Positions 34,411 through 42,911 of a stretch of 64,000 nt of DNA are shown here, piece after piece. The stretch lies in the NCBI RefSeq assembly GCF_002163855.1, contig NZ_CP019332.1, positions 223,213-287,212 of the forward strand, written 5' to 3'. This stretch comes from Winogradskyella sp. PC-19. GTDB taxonomy: Bacteria > Bacteroidota > Bacteroidia > Flavobacteriales > Flavobacteriaceae. The first letter of the stretch is position 1; each line of letters starts with the position of its first letter. Below the pieces are notes generated by a model. That model did not search any database. It worked only from the letters and a program-made list of their open reading frames with translations, and was not told the DNA's origin. Made by a program: the position numbers and the translations under genes.

Positions 34411-35067
34411 TTAGCTCATGTGCATTTTTTCTTTGAACAGGAATTTGCCAAAGTCAATGATGCTTTTTAGTGGTGTTGTATCAATTAAATCAAAACTAGC
34501 TTTAACAGATTTTTCTATAAATATATCTGTCTTTTCAAATGATGGAGATGTATCATCTAGCCAAAATTTCATAGTAACTAATAATTGAAGCCATGCAGAT
34601 TCTTTAAGACCTCTGTTTTGAATTTTCTGTAATTGGTCTTGCTTTACATCTATTAAATTTATTCCTAAATGCTCGATATAGTTATTAAAACTCTTCTTTA
34701 AATGAGACAGTATTTTTAAAGACTTCATGTCATTTTTATTACCTTTTAATGCATGAACTACATAACTTCTATTTGCAGTTAAGTTTTCAAAAAACGTGTA
34801 ATAAAAACTTAATAGTTTATTGCGAGCATCAAAGGATTGATAATCTTCACTTTTATCTAATGCCTTATGCGTGTTATCAAAAAACACTTTAAAAATTGAT
34901 TGCTCTAAAGCTTCGAAAGACGTAAAAAATTCATAAAATTTTGATTCATCGAAGTTGTTGTCTTTAGCAAAAGCGTATACAGACTTTGGTTTGTGGTCAT
35001 GCATTAACACATAATCCATGTAAAGTGTGATTAGGTCTGATTGTGAGATTGATTTTTTCTTTGCCAT
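34411..35067 (-). CDS. TetR-like transcriptional regulator
   Basis: 218 residues, all helical. The N-terminal 50 residues (ISQSDLITLYMDYVLMHDHK, SVYAFAKDNNFDESKFYEFF) have the helix-turn-helix rhythm of TetR proteins; the rest is a ligand-binding-like helical domain. It is the first gene of the operon and its promoter carries the palindromic half-sites GTTTAAC/GTTAAAC, so autoregulation is likely. The second copy of the element within the operon is a natural second target. Confidence 0.78.
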   Translation of the reverse strand: MAKKKSISQSDLITLYMDYVLMHDHKPKSVYAFAKDNNFDESKFYEFFTSFEALEQSIFKVFFDNTHKALDKSEDYQSFDARNKLLSFYYTFFENLTANRSYVVHALKGNKNDMKSLKILSHLKKSFNNYIEHLGINLIDVKQDQLQKIQNRGLKESAWLQLLVTMKFWLDDTSPSFEKTDIFIEKSVKASFDLIDTTPLKSIIDFGKFLFKEKMHMS

Positions 35068-35085
35068 TGTATATTATTTACTATA

Positions 35086-35136
35086 CAAATATAATAATGT
35101 TTAACCATATTAAGTTATAGTTAAACAAAATTTAAC
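35086..35136 (-). promoter_or_regulatory. Light-operon promoter/operator element, copy 1
   Basis: Minus strand: GTTAAA-TTTTG-TTTAAC, a 14-base gap, GTTAAAC, then TATATTTG, a perfect TAnnTTTG box about 19 bases before the regulator ATG. The layout matches copy 2 at 26538-26588 position for position over 51 bases. Confidence 0.78.
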
Positions 35137-35160
35137 AAGAAATATTAAATGCATCAAATA

Positions 35161-35829
35161 CTAACAATTAGTATCACAACAATTGTCGTCTTTTACAAGT
35201 TTACAGCTTAAAACAGCAAGTATGGCACCTAAAATAGGAGCTATTAAATAAAGCCATAAATGTTGAAGATTTCCAGAAATTATAGCTGGAGCTAGTGATC
35301 TAGCAGGATTCATTGAGGCTTTAGTCATTGGACCAGCAAACATAGCCTCTAGTAAAATTACAGCACCAACTGCAATTGCTGCCATGGTTCCAATTTCTTT
35401 ACTGCCAGTAGATACATTAATAATTACTAGCATTAAAAAGTAGGTTAGTATGAGTTCTAATATAAATGCTTTGTATGGAGGAAATCCTTCGGCTGGATAT
35501 GTGTGACCAAAACTTTGGCTTTCCGGAAATAAGAACCATAACATAGCGATTGCTAAAAAAGCACCAATAGTTTGAAACACAATATATCTAGGAACTGCTG
35601 ACCAACTGAATTTTTTAGCAACTGCAAATGCAATAGTCACCGCAGGATTAAAATGTGCTCCTGAGATTTCTCCAAAAGCATATATCATTGCCATTACTAT
35701 TAGCCCCCAAGTAATTGCGACACCAACATGAGAAATATCACCACCAGTAATTTCGTTGATTGTCATAGCTCCGCAACCACAAAACACCATTGAAAAAGTG
35801 CCTATTAATTCAGCAATTTCTTTCTTCAT
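35161..35829 (-). CDS. Aquaporin (MIP family) of the arsenic operon
   Basis: 222 residues, six membrane segments with two NPA motifs (HFNPAVTIAF and SMNPARSLAP). Aquaglyceroporins in ars operons (AqpS type) conduct arsenite out of the cell after ArsC reduction. The C-terminus ends DDNCCDTNC, which could bind As(III). It lies 2 bases after the arsC-type gene. Confidence 0.88.
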   Translation of the reverse strand: MKKEIAELIGTFSMVFCGCGAMTINEITGGDISHVGVAITWGLIVMAMIYAFGEISGAHFNPAVTIAFAVAKKFSWSAVPRYIVFQTIGAFLAIAMLWFLFPESQSFGHTYPAEGFPPYKAFILELILTYFLMLVIINVSTGSKEIGTMAAIAVGAVILLEAMFAGPMTKASMNPARSLAPAIISGNLQHLWLYLIAPILGAILAVLSCKLVKDDNCCDTNC

Positions 35830-35831
35830 AG

Positions 35832-36443
35832 TTAGCTAATGTTTGAAAATATGTATTTCATTTCTGTTGCAATTTGTAAACTACGCTCTTGATATTTCTC
35901 TGATTGCTGTGGCGTATTATCAAATGCTTTTGGGTCATCATAACGTACAGGAATGCGTTGTTCTGCACCAGCAATAAAAGGGCAGTTTTCATCAGCATGA
36001 GAACAAGTCATCACTGCAGCAAAGTTACTAGTTGGGTTGAATTCTGCATCAAATTTTTTTGAAAAACAAATAAGAGGATTGTTGTTGTCTGAAAATTTGA
36101 CAGCGTAAACAGGATTATTTTCTTCAGAAAGTTTATCAATATGAAAGCCTTGTTTTTTTAAGGTTTCTCCAACAACAGGAAACATAGCTGTTGCTTCAGT
36201 ACCACCAGAATAGCAAAATACATTTTTGACTTTAAAATTATTTGCCATCGTTTGTGCCCAAATTTGTGACAAGTGACTGCGACGTGAATTATGAGTACAA
36301 ATGAAGTTTAGATTTATGTCTTGGTGCTTATCTTTTTTAGATTGGATGTAGAGTTTAAGTACATCTAAACTTATTTTACGTTCATTAGAAATTGTTTTAA
36401 TATCTAGTGCTTCTATTAATTTGTTGAGTTGTTTGAATTCCAT
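35832..36443 (-). CDS. arsC: ArsC-type low-molecular-weight phosphatase/arsenate reductase
   Basis: 203 residues. The P-loop CTHNSRRS fits CX5R of thioredoxin-type arsenate reductases and LMW tyrosine phosphatases. VMTCSHADENCPFIAGAEQR has further Cys that could shuttle disulfides. It probably reduces arsenate to arsenite in the cytosol. It is longer than S. aureus ArsC (131) because of an N-terminal helical part, as is common in Bacteroidota. Confidence 0.85.
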   Translation of the reverse strand: MEFKQLNKLIEALDIKTISNERKISLDVLKLYIQSKKDKHQDINLNFICTHNSRRSHLSQIWAQTMANNFKVKNVFCYSGGTEATAMFPVVGETLKKQGFHIDKLSEENNPVYAVKFSDNNNPLICFSKKFDAEFNPTSNFAAVMTCSHADENCPFIAGAEQRIPVRYDDPKAFDNTPQQSEKYQERSLQIATEMKYIFSNIS

Positions 36444-36453
36444 ATTTTCAAAA

Positions 36454-36927
36454 TTAGCAGCAACCAGATTCTGGTGTGCAACAATTAGCAGCTTGTGATT
36501 GAATTTCTGATAGTTTTAGTTTTGGTTTTAGTGATGGTATTCCACAGCTATCTAAAGCCAAACAAGCAGTTTTAGTTGATAGTAGTAAAAAGCTTCCATC
36601 TTTAAAATCTAAACTATACTTTCCAATGGTATCGGATTGGTACTCAACTTCAATTTCTACATCACGAAGTCCTAACTTTTCTTCAGAAAGTGTAATAATA
36701 TTTAAAAGTTTGTCTGGGTGTAATCTGTGATCATAATCATCAGCTTCCCAAAGTTGAAAGTTTATAACACTTTCTTGACGTAATGTTCCACCACAATCAA
36801 TAAAGGTTTTTGACACTTTACCGACTTCTGTAACGTGAAAGTGTCTTGGAACTAAACTACCATTAGGTAATTTAAATTCAATATTTTCTAGTTGATTAAG
36901 GTGTTGTTTTATTTCTGATAGTTTCAT
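36454..36927 (-). CDS. DUF6428-family protein
   Basis: 157 residues, cytosolic. HFHVTEVGKVSKTFIDCGG and INFQLWEADDYDHRLHPDKL are characteristic of DUF6428, usually located between arsR and arsC in Bacteroidota. The C-terminus NCCTPESGCC has two vicinal Cys pairs that suggest metalloid binding. Its biochemical role is not established. Confidence 0.85.
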   Translation of the reverse strand: MKLSEIKQHLNQLENIEFKLPNGSLVPRHFHVTEVGKVSKTFIDCGGTLRQESVINFQLWEADDYDHRLHPDKLLNIITLSEEKLGLRDVEIEVEYQSDTIGKYSLDFKDGSFLLLSTKTACLALDSCGIPSLKPKLKLSEIQSQAANCCTPESGCC

Positions 36928-36937
36928 AGTAATATGT

Positions 36938-37267
36938 TTAACAACAATTATTATTTAATATGTCTTGGTTTAAAAATTGGTTAATAGTGGTTTTCATTTC
37001 TGTCCACTTTGCCGTATCAATACAATAGCAAACGCTTGTGCCTTCTATGTTCCCTGAGATTAATCCAATATTTTTTAATTCTTTAAGATGTTGAGATATG
37101 GTAGATTGTGCTAATCCAATTTCTTCAACTAAATCACCACAAATACATGAGTTGGTACTAAAAATATGTTGCAAAATTGCAACTCTAGCAGGATGCGCAA
37201 AAGCTTTTGCTAGAAGCGAAATTTTATTCTGTTCCTCGGTAAAAATTTCAGATTTGACTAAACCCAT
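36938..37267 (-). CDS. arsR: ArsR/SmtB-family repressor
   Basis: 109 residues with a winged helix (LVEEIGLAQSTISQHLKELKNIGLI). Cys residues in SCICGDL and CYCID lie where As(III) sensors place their ligands. The protein ends NNNCC, an extra vicinal pair. It should repress this operon and release DNA on binding arsenite. It is the first gene of the four-gene ars operon. Confidence 0.92.
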   Translation of the reverse strand: MGLVKSEIFTEEQNKISLLAKAFAHPARVAILQHIFSTNSCICGDLVEEIGLAQSTISQHLKELKNIGLISGNIEGTSVCYCIDTAKWTEMKTTINQFLNQDILNNNCC

Positions 37268-37283
37268 GTTTACTTAATTTGTT

Positions 37284-37293
37284 TATTGCAATA
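37284..37293. promoter_or_regulatory. Candidate ArsR operator
   Basis: The perfect palindrome TATTGCAATA lies 17 bases upstream of the arsR start codon. It is the only clear dyad in the short leader, so it is a reasonable operator guess, though it is only 10 bp long. Confidence 0.35.
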
Positions 37294-37424
37294 TTACGAT
37301 TAATGATTCGTTATTTGAAACTTTTCTCTAATTTTTTTGATGCCATTTTAAGGATTAATTAACAATTAAAGCATCGGTTGGGTCGTAATTTTACGGGAGA
37401 AATTAAACACTAACACTTTATAAC

Positions 37425-38270
37425 ATGAAAAAATTAACACTATTAGCATTTGCTTTGACTTTAATGTTCAGCGTAAATGCACAAATTGAGACGCCACAGC
37501 CAAGTCCTTTTACTAAAATAGAGCAGAAGGTAGGTTTAACTGATGTTACTCTTGAATACTCTCGTCCAGGAATGCGAGGACGTACAATTTTTGGTGATTT
37601 AGTACCTTATGGTAAACTATGGAGAACTGGAGCAAATAAAAACACTATGATTACTTTTAGTGATGATGTTGTTGTTGATGGACAAACTTTAAAAGCAGGT
37701 TCTTATGCTATTTTTGTGACACCTAGTGCAAAATCTTGGGATGTCATTTTTTATTCTGACACTGAAAATTGGGGAGCACCAGCAAAATGGGACGATTCTA
37801 AAGTAGCAGCAAAAACTACAATAGAAACAATGAAGTTGCCAATGATGGTAGAAACATTTACTATTACTTTTGATAACTTGACTAATGATTCTGCTGAATT
37901 AGGATTTATTTGGGCAGATACAATGGCAAATTTAAAGTTTGAAGTGCCAACAGATAAAATGGTAACTTCAGCTATCGAAAGTGCAATGGCAGGACCATCA
38001 GCAAACGATTATTATGCTTCTGCAGTTTATTACATGAATGCAGACAAAGACATGAAAAAAGCTGAAATGTGGATGGATAAAGCAATGTCTATGGTTAAAG
38101 AGCCTAGATATTGGCAATTGAGACAGCAATCTTTGTTATACGCTAAACTAGGAAAGAAGAAAGATGCTATTGCTGCCGCTAAAAAATCTTTAGCTGGTGC
38201 AAAAGAAGCTGGAAACGCTGACTATGTAAAAATGAATACGGATTCGCTTAAAGAATGGGGCGGACTATAA
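37425..38270 (+). CDS. DUF2911 secreted protein
   Basis: 281 residues with a signal peptide ending about SVNAQ (residue 20). The DUF2911 domain covers about 25-170 (VTLEYSRPGMRGRTIFG, LVPYGKLWRTGANKNT, GSYAIFVTP). A helical TPR-like C-terminal part (about 190-275) follows. It is a common periplasmic protein of Bacteroidota, function unknown. It is monocistronic with a strong terminator. Confidence 0.9.
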   Translation: MKKLTLLAFALTLMFSVNAQIETPQPSPFTKIEQKVGLTDVTLEYSRPGMRGRTIFGDLVPYGKLWRTGANKNTMITFSDDVVVDGQTLKAGSYAIFVTPSAKSWDVIFYSDTENWGAPAKWDDSKVAAKTTIETMKLPMMVETFTITFDNLTNDSAELGFIWADTMANLKFEVPTDKMVTSAIESAMAGPSANDYYASAVYYMNADKDMKKAEMWMDKAMSMVKEPRYWQLRQQSLLYAKLGKKKDAIAAAKKSLAGAKEAGNADYVKMNTDSLKEWGGL

Positions 38271-38295
38271 TCTAATCACAACATTAATAAAAAAA

Positions 38296-38315
38296 GCGAC
38301 CATATATTTGGTCGC
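38296..38315 (+). terminator. Terminator after DUF2911, bidirectional
   Basis: GCGACC-ATATATTT-GGTCGC is flanked by an A tract on the left and eight T residues on the right. It can serve the DUF2911 gene and the convergent M4 protease gene. Confidence 0.9.
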
Positions 38316-38340
38316 TTTTTTTTGTCAAAATACATGTAGA

Positions 38341-40896
38341 TTAATTCTTGAATATTTTAAAAGTATGTTTTCCACTTTTAGAATTGACTTCTACAAAGTA
38401 TAATCCCGTAGCAGAATTTGAAATATTTACTTGAGTTTCAGTATTCATAGATTCTAAATTAATTTTGTTAATTAACCTACCATTTAAGTCGTATATATTA
38501 GCGAAGGTTAAATCGACTTTACTATTCTTTTTTAAATTAAAAATTCCGTTTGAAGGATTAGGATAAATTGTTAGTATTTCAGCTAAGTCATTAAAGTCTT
38601 TTACAGAAAGTGCAAAATTACAATTATAAACAGCAATTTCATCTAAATACCAGCCATCACGACCATTACAACCGTCTGATCCAACTTCGAATCTTAATTT
38701 TAAAGTAGAATTTGCTACAACACCTATTTGGCTTAAATCCACAATACTAGTTCCCCAACTACTTTCTACAGAACCTTCATCAGAACCTGTAAAAGCATCT
38801 TCGCTCTGCAAAGGATTGTCGTTTCCTGACGTAACTGGGTTTATTGTTCCGTTATATGGATTTTCTGTAAATGCAGAAGCTGGTAATAATGTCCAAGCAC
38901 CACCATCTAGTTGATATTTTATATTTCCACCATCCCAATTTGCTTCAGTAGCTACATAGTGATTAAAAAATAACTCTGTATTTCCAGTAGCATAATTTGG
39001 AATCGTAATTAAAGGGCTTTCTAATCTTATGATTCCATTTTCTAGGTCAGATGTACAGTTTCCATTAATTGGGTTTGTTCCGAATATTGCATTTCCTGTC
39101 CTTTCTGCAGGTAGGTTGGCATTAAGAGTCCAATCTCTATTTTCCCAAGTACTAGGGTTTGATGGAAGTTGTTCAAAACTCCAGCCATCAGTACCTGTTT
39201 CCCAATCTTCTCTAAAAATTGGATTAGAGCTTGAGGCTTCACAAGGTGGAGTAGAGTTTGCTAGAATAGGTTGAAAATTACAGGCATCAGGATTCATTCG
39301 CATTTCTACAGCCAAAATGGCATTCATTACTGTTTGTACGTCAGTTGCAGAAATAATTTCTCCAGAAGGTCCTGCAGGAGTCGTAGTTGTAGATAAACCT
39401 TCAAGGTTAACTCCCAATAAATCTTGAGCAGAAGCCTCAAGCGCGTCAGCTAAATCAATAAAGTCACTACTTTGAGTTAAATATTCACTTTGTGCTCTCC
39501 AAAAAATGTGCGCAGCTTTGGTAAATCCAATGCTATTAATTGTGTACCCATTAAATGTTCCGCCATCTACAAGAAGTGCGTATGCGCGATTAGGAATCCC
39601 AGAATTAATATGAACACCACCAGAATCTGTAGTTTCGCAATGGTATTGCGAATCAGACACTTTTCCTGGGTCGCCATTACATGGCGGTATCCACATATCT
39701 CTTATAGGGTTTCCAAAAGCAGAAGCATCTTCTCCCATTCGCCATCTGTCAGAGCTATTGCAGCCAGTACGTAAGGATAAATCTTCGCCAGCATCTTCGT
39801 AATTATTTAATAAATCTATAGTTTCTCCCCAAATATCAGAGTAAGCTTCGTTAATTGCTCCTGATTGCCATTGATATATTAAGTTGTTTGTGAACTCGGT
39901 ATATGCATGTCCCCATTCATGTGCAATAACGTCATCTGATGCAGTGCCGTCGCAATAATTGGCAGAAAAACCGTTCCAATTCGCGTTAGGACAATTTATG
40001 TTTGGATTATTATTAATAGTAATCATTTGTGCATCAGCACCATCATAAGAAATATATCCAAATGCATTTTTAAAAAAATTGTATGTGTGCTCAGAAGCTA
40101 CAACCTCATTTTGCTGCCATATGGTTAATGAACCAGGAATTGCATCTCCTTCTTGCCAAGCAATGTTTGAGGTATTTTCTTCGTAAACAATTCGGTCTAA
40201 TGCATGTGCCATACCAGTAAACTGCTCGATGCTTTTTCCAGTAATTGCATCAATAAAAATATATTCTCTTACATCAGTATTGTTTCTTACTTCTATATGG
40301 TAGGTCAAGTAGTTTGTGGTTTCAAGACCTTCAACAATGCCTTTTGGATAAATTACCAATTGATTTTCTTCTACAAATAAAGGAACGCCTGATTTGTTTA
40401 AATTTTGATTAGAAATAACTTCTAGAGCCAAAGCATTTGCTTCAGAAATAGAGATTTTAGGAACAGTATTTAGCTTAGGTTTCGAAATTATGTTTCCGTT
40501 TACAGAAGTAATGTTACCATTCTTATTAAAATGAAACTTTAGTCTGCCATCAAAAACAGAAACATTATTGTGGGTCTGAATTAATTCGACATGGTTTAAA
40601 CCATAGGCGTCTGTTTTTACCTTTCCGACTCGAAAATCTTCAGATTGTAAGTCACTAAAAAGTTTGGATTTTTCAATAAAATTTAAAGCTTTAGTAGTTA
40701 CTTTTTCGCCTGCAATTTTATATGAAGAGTTTGAAGGAAACTTAATAAAAGTTACACTTTTAGAATTATTATTAAATGAAACCTTAGCGTTTGTTTTATC
40801 AGAGAATTTTTGAATCTGCTCAGATAAACTCTGAGAATAACCTGTAAACGCTGAAAAACAGCAAATTGCAGTTAAAAAGAAAATAGTTTTTTTCAT
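38341..40896 (-). CDS. M4 (thermolysin-like) metalloprotease exported by T9SS
   Basis: 851 residues. Signal peptide ends about GYSQ (residue 22). A propeptide (FTP/PepSY) covers about 25-230. The catalytic domain has HEWGH with GAINEAYSDIWGE supplying the third zinc ligand. After it comes a jelly-roll-type domain (about 560-770), then a type IX secretion sorting domain from about 775 (LTIYPNPSNGIF to the final TFKIFKN). The enzyme should be secreted and self-processed to digest proteins outside the cell. Confidence 0.93.
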   Translation of the reverse strand: MKKTIFFLTAICCFSAFTGYSQSLSEQIQKFSDKTNAKVSFNNNSKSVTFIKFPSNSSYKIAGEKVTTKALNFIEKSKLFSDLQSEDFRVGKVKTDAYGLNHVELIQTHNNVSVFDGRLKFHFNKNGNITSVNGNIISKPKLNTVPKISISEANALALEVISNQNLNKSGVPLFVEENQLVIYPKGIVEGLETTNYLTYHIEVRNNTDVREYIFIDAITGKSIEQFTGMAHALDRIVYEENTSNIAWQEGDAIPGSLTIWQQNEVVASEHTYNFFKNAFGYISYDGADAQMITINNNPNINCPNANWNGFSANYCDGTASDDVIAHEWGHAYTEFTNNLIYQWQSGAINEAYSDIWGETIDLLNNYEDAGEDLSLRTGCNSSDRWRMGEDASAFGNPIRDMWIPPCNGDPGKVSDSQYHCETTDSGGVHINSGIPNRAYALLVDGGTFNGYTINSIGFTKAAHIFWRAQSEYLTQSSDFIDLADALEASAQDLLGVNLEGLSTTTTPAGPSGEIISATDVQTVMNAILAVEMRMNPDACNFQPILANSTPPCEASSSNPIFREDWETGTDGWSFEQLPSNPSTWENRDWTLNANLPAERTGNAIFGTNPINGNCTSDLENGIIRLESPLITIPNYATGNTELFFNHYVATEANWDGGNIKYQLDGGAWTLLPASAFTENPYNGTINPVTSGNDNPLQSEDAFTGSDEGSVESSWGTSIVDLSQIGVVANSTLKLRFEVGSDGCNGRDGWYLDEIAVYNCNFALSVKDFNDLAEILTIYPNPSNGIFNLKKNSKVDLTFANIYDLNGRLINKINLESMNTETQVNISNSATGLYFVEVNSKSGKHTFKIFKN

Positions 40897-40991
40897 AAGT
40901 TTGGGGTTAATTCGAAAGTGTAAGTATACTAAAAAAAACGCTTACAAGTTCGGCAAATCTAATTACCTACGAAAAAAGTATTACTTAAGTT

Positions 40992-42797
40992 TTACTCTAA
41001 ATCTTGTTTTTTGAAAAAAACATGAACCAAATGTGTAATTAAAATAACCAATGCACATCCAAATAGATTAAGCCATAAGTAGGGCATCCAGTCAAACCAC
41101 CAACCAATAATTATAATGACTTGCGTTATTAATGCACCTGTAAATACAGCGTTTCCTTTGATATATTTAAAGAAAAATGCTAGTAAGAAAATTCCCAACA
41201 CGTTTCCATAAAATATTGAGCCAATAATGTTTACTAGCTGAATTAAATTTTCGGCTAAATTTGCAAAACATGCAATGATAATAGCTATAATTCCCCAAGC
41301 CAAAGTAAACCATTTGGTTACCTTTACCATAGATGCATCGTCAGTATTGTTTTTTGTGTTTCTACTATATAAGTCCATAGACGTAATTGTAGCTAAAGCA
41401 TTAATTTCAGAAGCTGTAGATGACATTGCCGCTGACAAAATCACGGCTAATAGTAATCCAATTAGTCCAACTGGTAGGTGATTTAAGATAAAACGAATAA
41501 ACATATAATCTCTATCATTAGTTTGTGTATCCTTAGCTGCCGAATTGTAGAGTGTTTTTAAAGCCTCAGATTTTGAAATATACGCTTCGCTTTGAGGATT
41601 GGATTTTAGGGCAGCAATTTCATCTTGTAGCTTTTTGTATTCTGCAACATATTCTGGGTCAATTGCCTTTTTTATTAAAAACTTAGATTTACTACGATAC
41701 GTTTTTTCAATACTATCTAATTTGAAGATATCTTGTTTTAATTCTTGATTATCAGTTTTTGATAATTGAATACTTAGTGCTTTCTTCTTCTCAAATAATT
41801 GTTGCTGTTTTGTTTGAAGTATTCTGTAATCATCACCATATTCTGAAGCTAAAACATTCTCCGTTGATGCATCTATAAAGTTGAGTGGTGAAGGATTGAA
41901 CTGATAAAATACAAATACCATTACTCCAACTAATAAGATAAAAAACTGCATTGGTACTTTTAGTAGGCCGTTAAAAATTAAGCCCATTTGCATGTTTTTT
42001 ACATTACTTCCAGAGAGATAACGCTGTACTTGACTTTGGTCTGTTCCAAAATATGAGAGCGCTAAAAATGTACCTCCAATAAGTCCTGACCAAACGGTGT
42101 AGCGATTTTCTAAATCAAAGGAAAAATCCAATACTTCCATACGACCGTTAGCACCAGCAATATCGATAGCATCACTAAAAGATACATCTTCAGGAATTAG
42201 ATTTAATGTTATAAATAGTGCTGCTAGCATCCCTGCGAAAATGACAAACATTTGCTGTTTTTGCGTCACAGTTACAGCTTTTGTTCCACCAGAAACAGTA
42301 TAAATAATGACTAAAACACCAATAATAATATTAAGGTAAACGATGTTAATCCCTAATACTATTGATAGTATAATAGCGGGCGCAAATATGGTTATTCCTG
42401 CAGCTAGTCCACGCTGAATTAGAAATAGGATTGCTGTTAATGTGCGGGTTTTTAAATCGAATCTATTTTCAAGAAACTCGTATGCTGTGTAAACTTTTAA
42501 TCGATGATATAAGGGAATAAATACAAGGCAAATAATGACCATGGCAATAGGCAAACCAAAATAAAATTGTACAAATCCCATACCATCAGAGAATGCTTGC
42601 CCAGTTGTAGATAAAAATGTAATTGCGCTCGCCTGAGTAGCCATTACAGATAATCCGATAGTCCACCAACGGGACGTATTTCCGCCTTTTATATAGTCTT
42701 GCGCACTTTTGTTATTGCGAGTTACCCAAGTTCCGTAACCAACAATAGTAAGTAACGTGGCGGCTAAAACCGTCCAATCAATCCAGCTTAAAACCAT
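40992..42797 (-). CDS. Sodium:solute symporter with coiled-coil loop
   Basis: 601 residues with about 13 membrane segments. The start WIDWTVLAATLLTIVGYGTWV, the LSVMATQASAITFLSTTGQ region and QSQVQRYLS are typical of the SSS family. A hydrophilic insertion of about 110 residues (roughly 315-425) with coiled-coil character (KQQQLFEKKKALSIQLSK) interrupts the membrane core; Bacteroidota members often have this. The substrate is unknown. It follows a 36-residue membrane protein by 1 base and a PIG-L gene. Confidence 0.9.
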   Translation of the reverse strand: MVLSWIDWTVLAATLLTIVGYGTWVTRNNKSAQDYIKGGNTSRWWTIGLSVMATQASAITFLSTTGQAFSDGMGFVQFYFGLPIAMVIICLVFIPLYHRLKVYTAYEFLENRFDLKTRTLTAILFLIQRGLAAGITIFAPAIILSIVLGINIVYLNIIIGVLVIIYTVSGGTKAVTVTQKQQMFVIFAGMLAALFITLNLIPEDVSFSDAIDIAGANGRMEVLDFSFDLENRYTVWSGLIGGTFLALSYFGTDQSQVQRYLSGSNVKNMQMGLIFNGLLKVPMQFFILLVGVMVFVFYQFNPSPLNFIDASTENVLASEYGDDYRILQTKQQQLFEKKKALSIQLSKTDNQELKQDIFKLDSIEKTYRSKSKFLIKKAIDPEYVAEYKKLQDEIAALKSNPQSEAYISKSEALKTLYNSAAKDTQTNDRDYMFIRFILNHLPVGLIGLLLAVILSAAMSSTASEINALATITSMDLYSRNTKNNTDDASMVKVTKWFTLAWGIIAIIIACFANLAENLIQLVNIIGSIFYGNVLGIFLLAFFFKYIKGNAVFTGALITQVIIIIGWWFDWMPYLWLNLFGCALVILITHLVHVFFKKQDLE

Positions 42798-42798
42798 A

Positions 42799-42909
42799 TC
42801 AAAACGCTTTAGTTATGAGATAAAACAAAATGATGTATATAAGATTTGCTACTAAAACCAAGGTATAGGATTTAAGCCATGGTTGTTTTTCTGGTGATTG
42901 ATTGTCCAT
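42799..42909 (-). CDS. Small membrane protein, 36 residues
   Basis: A short ORF (MDNQSPEKQPWLKSYT then a single hydrophobic segment LVLVANLIYIILFYLI). It fits exactly between the PIG-L gene (2 bases upstream) and the symporter (1 base downstream). A short protein of this type before SSS symporters is common in flavobacteria and may be an accessory subunit. The layout supports it as real. Confidence 0.75.
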   Translation of the reverse strand: MDNQSPEKQPWLKSYTLVLVANLIYIILFYLITKAF

Positions 42910-42911
42910 GG

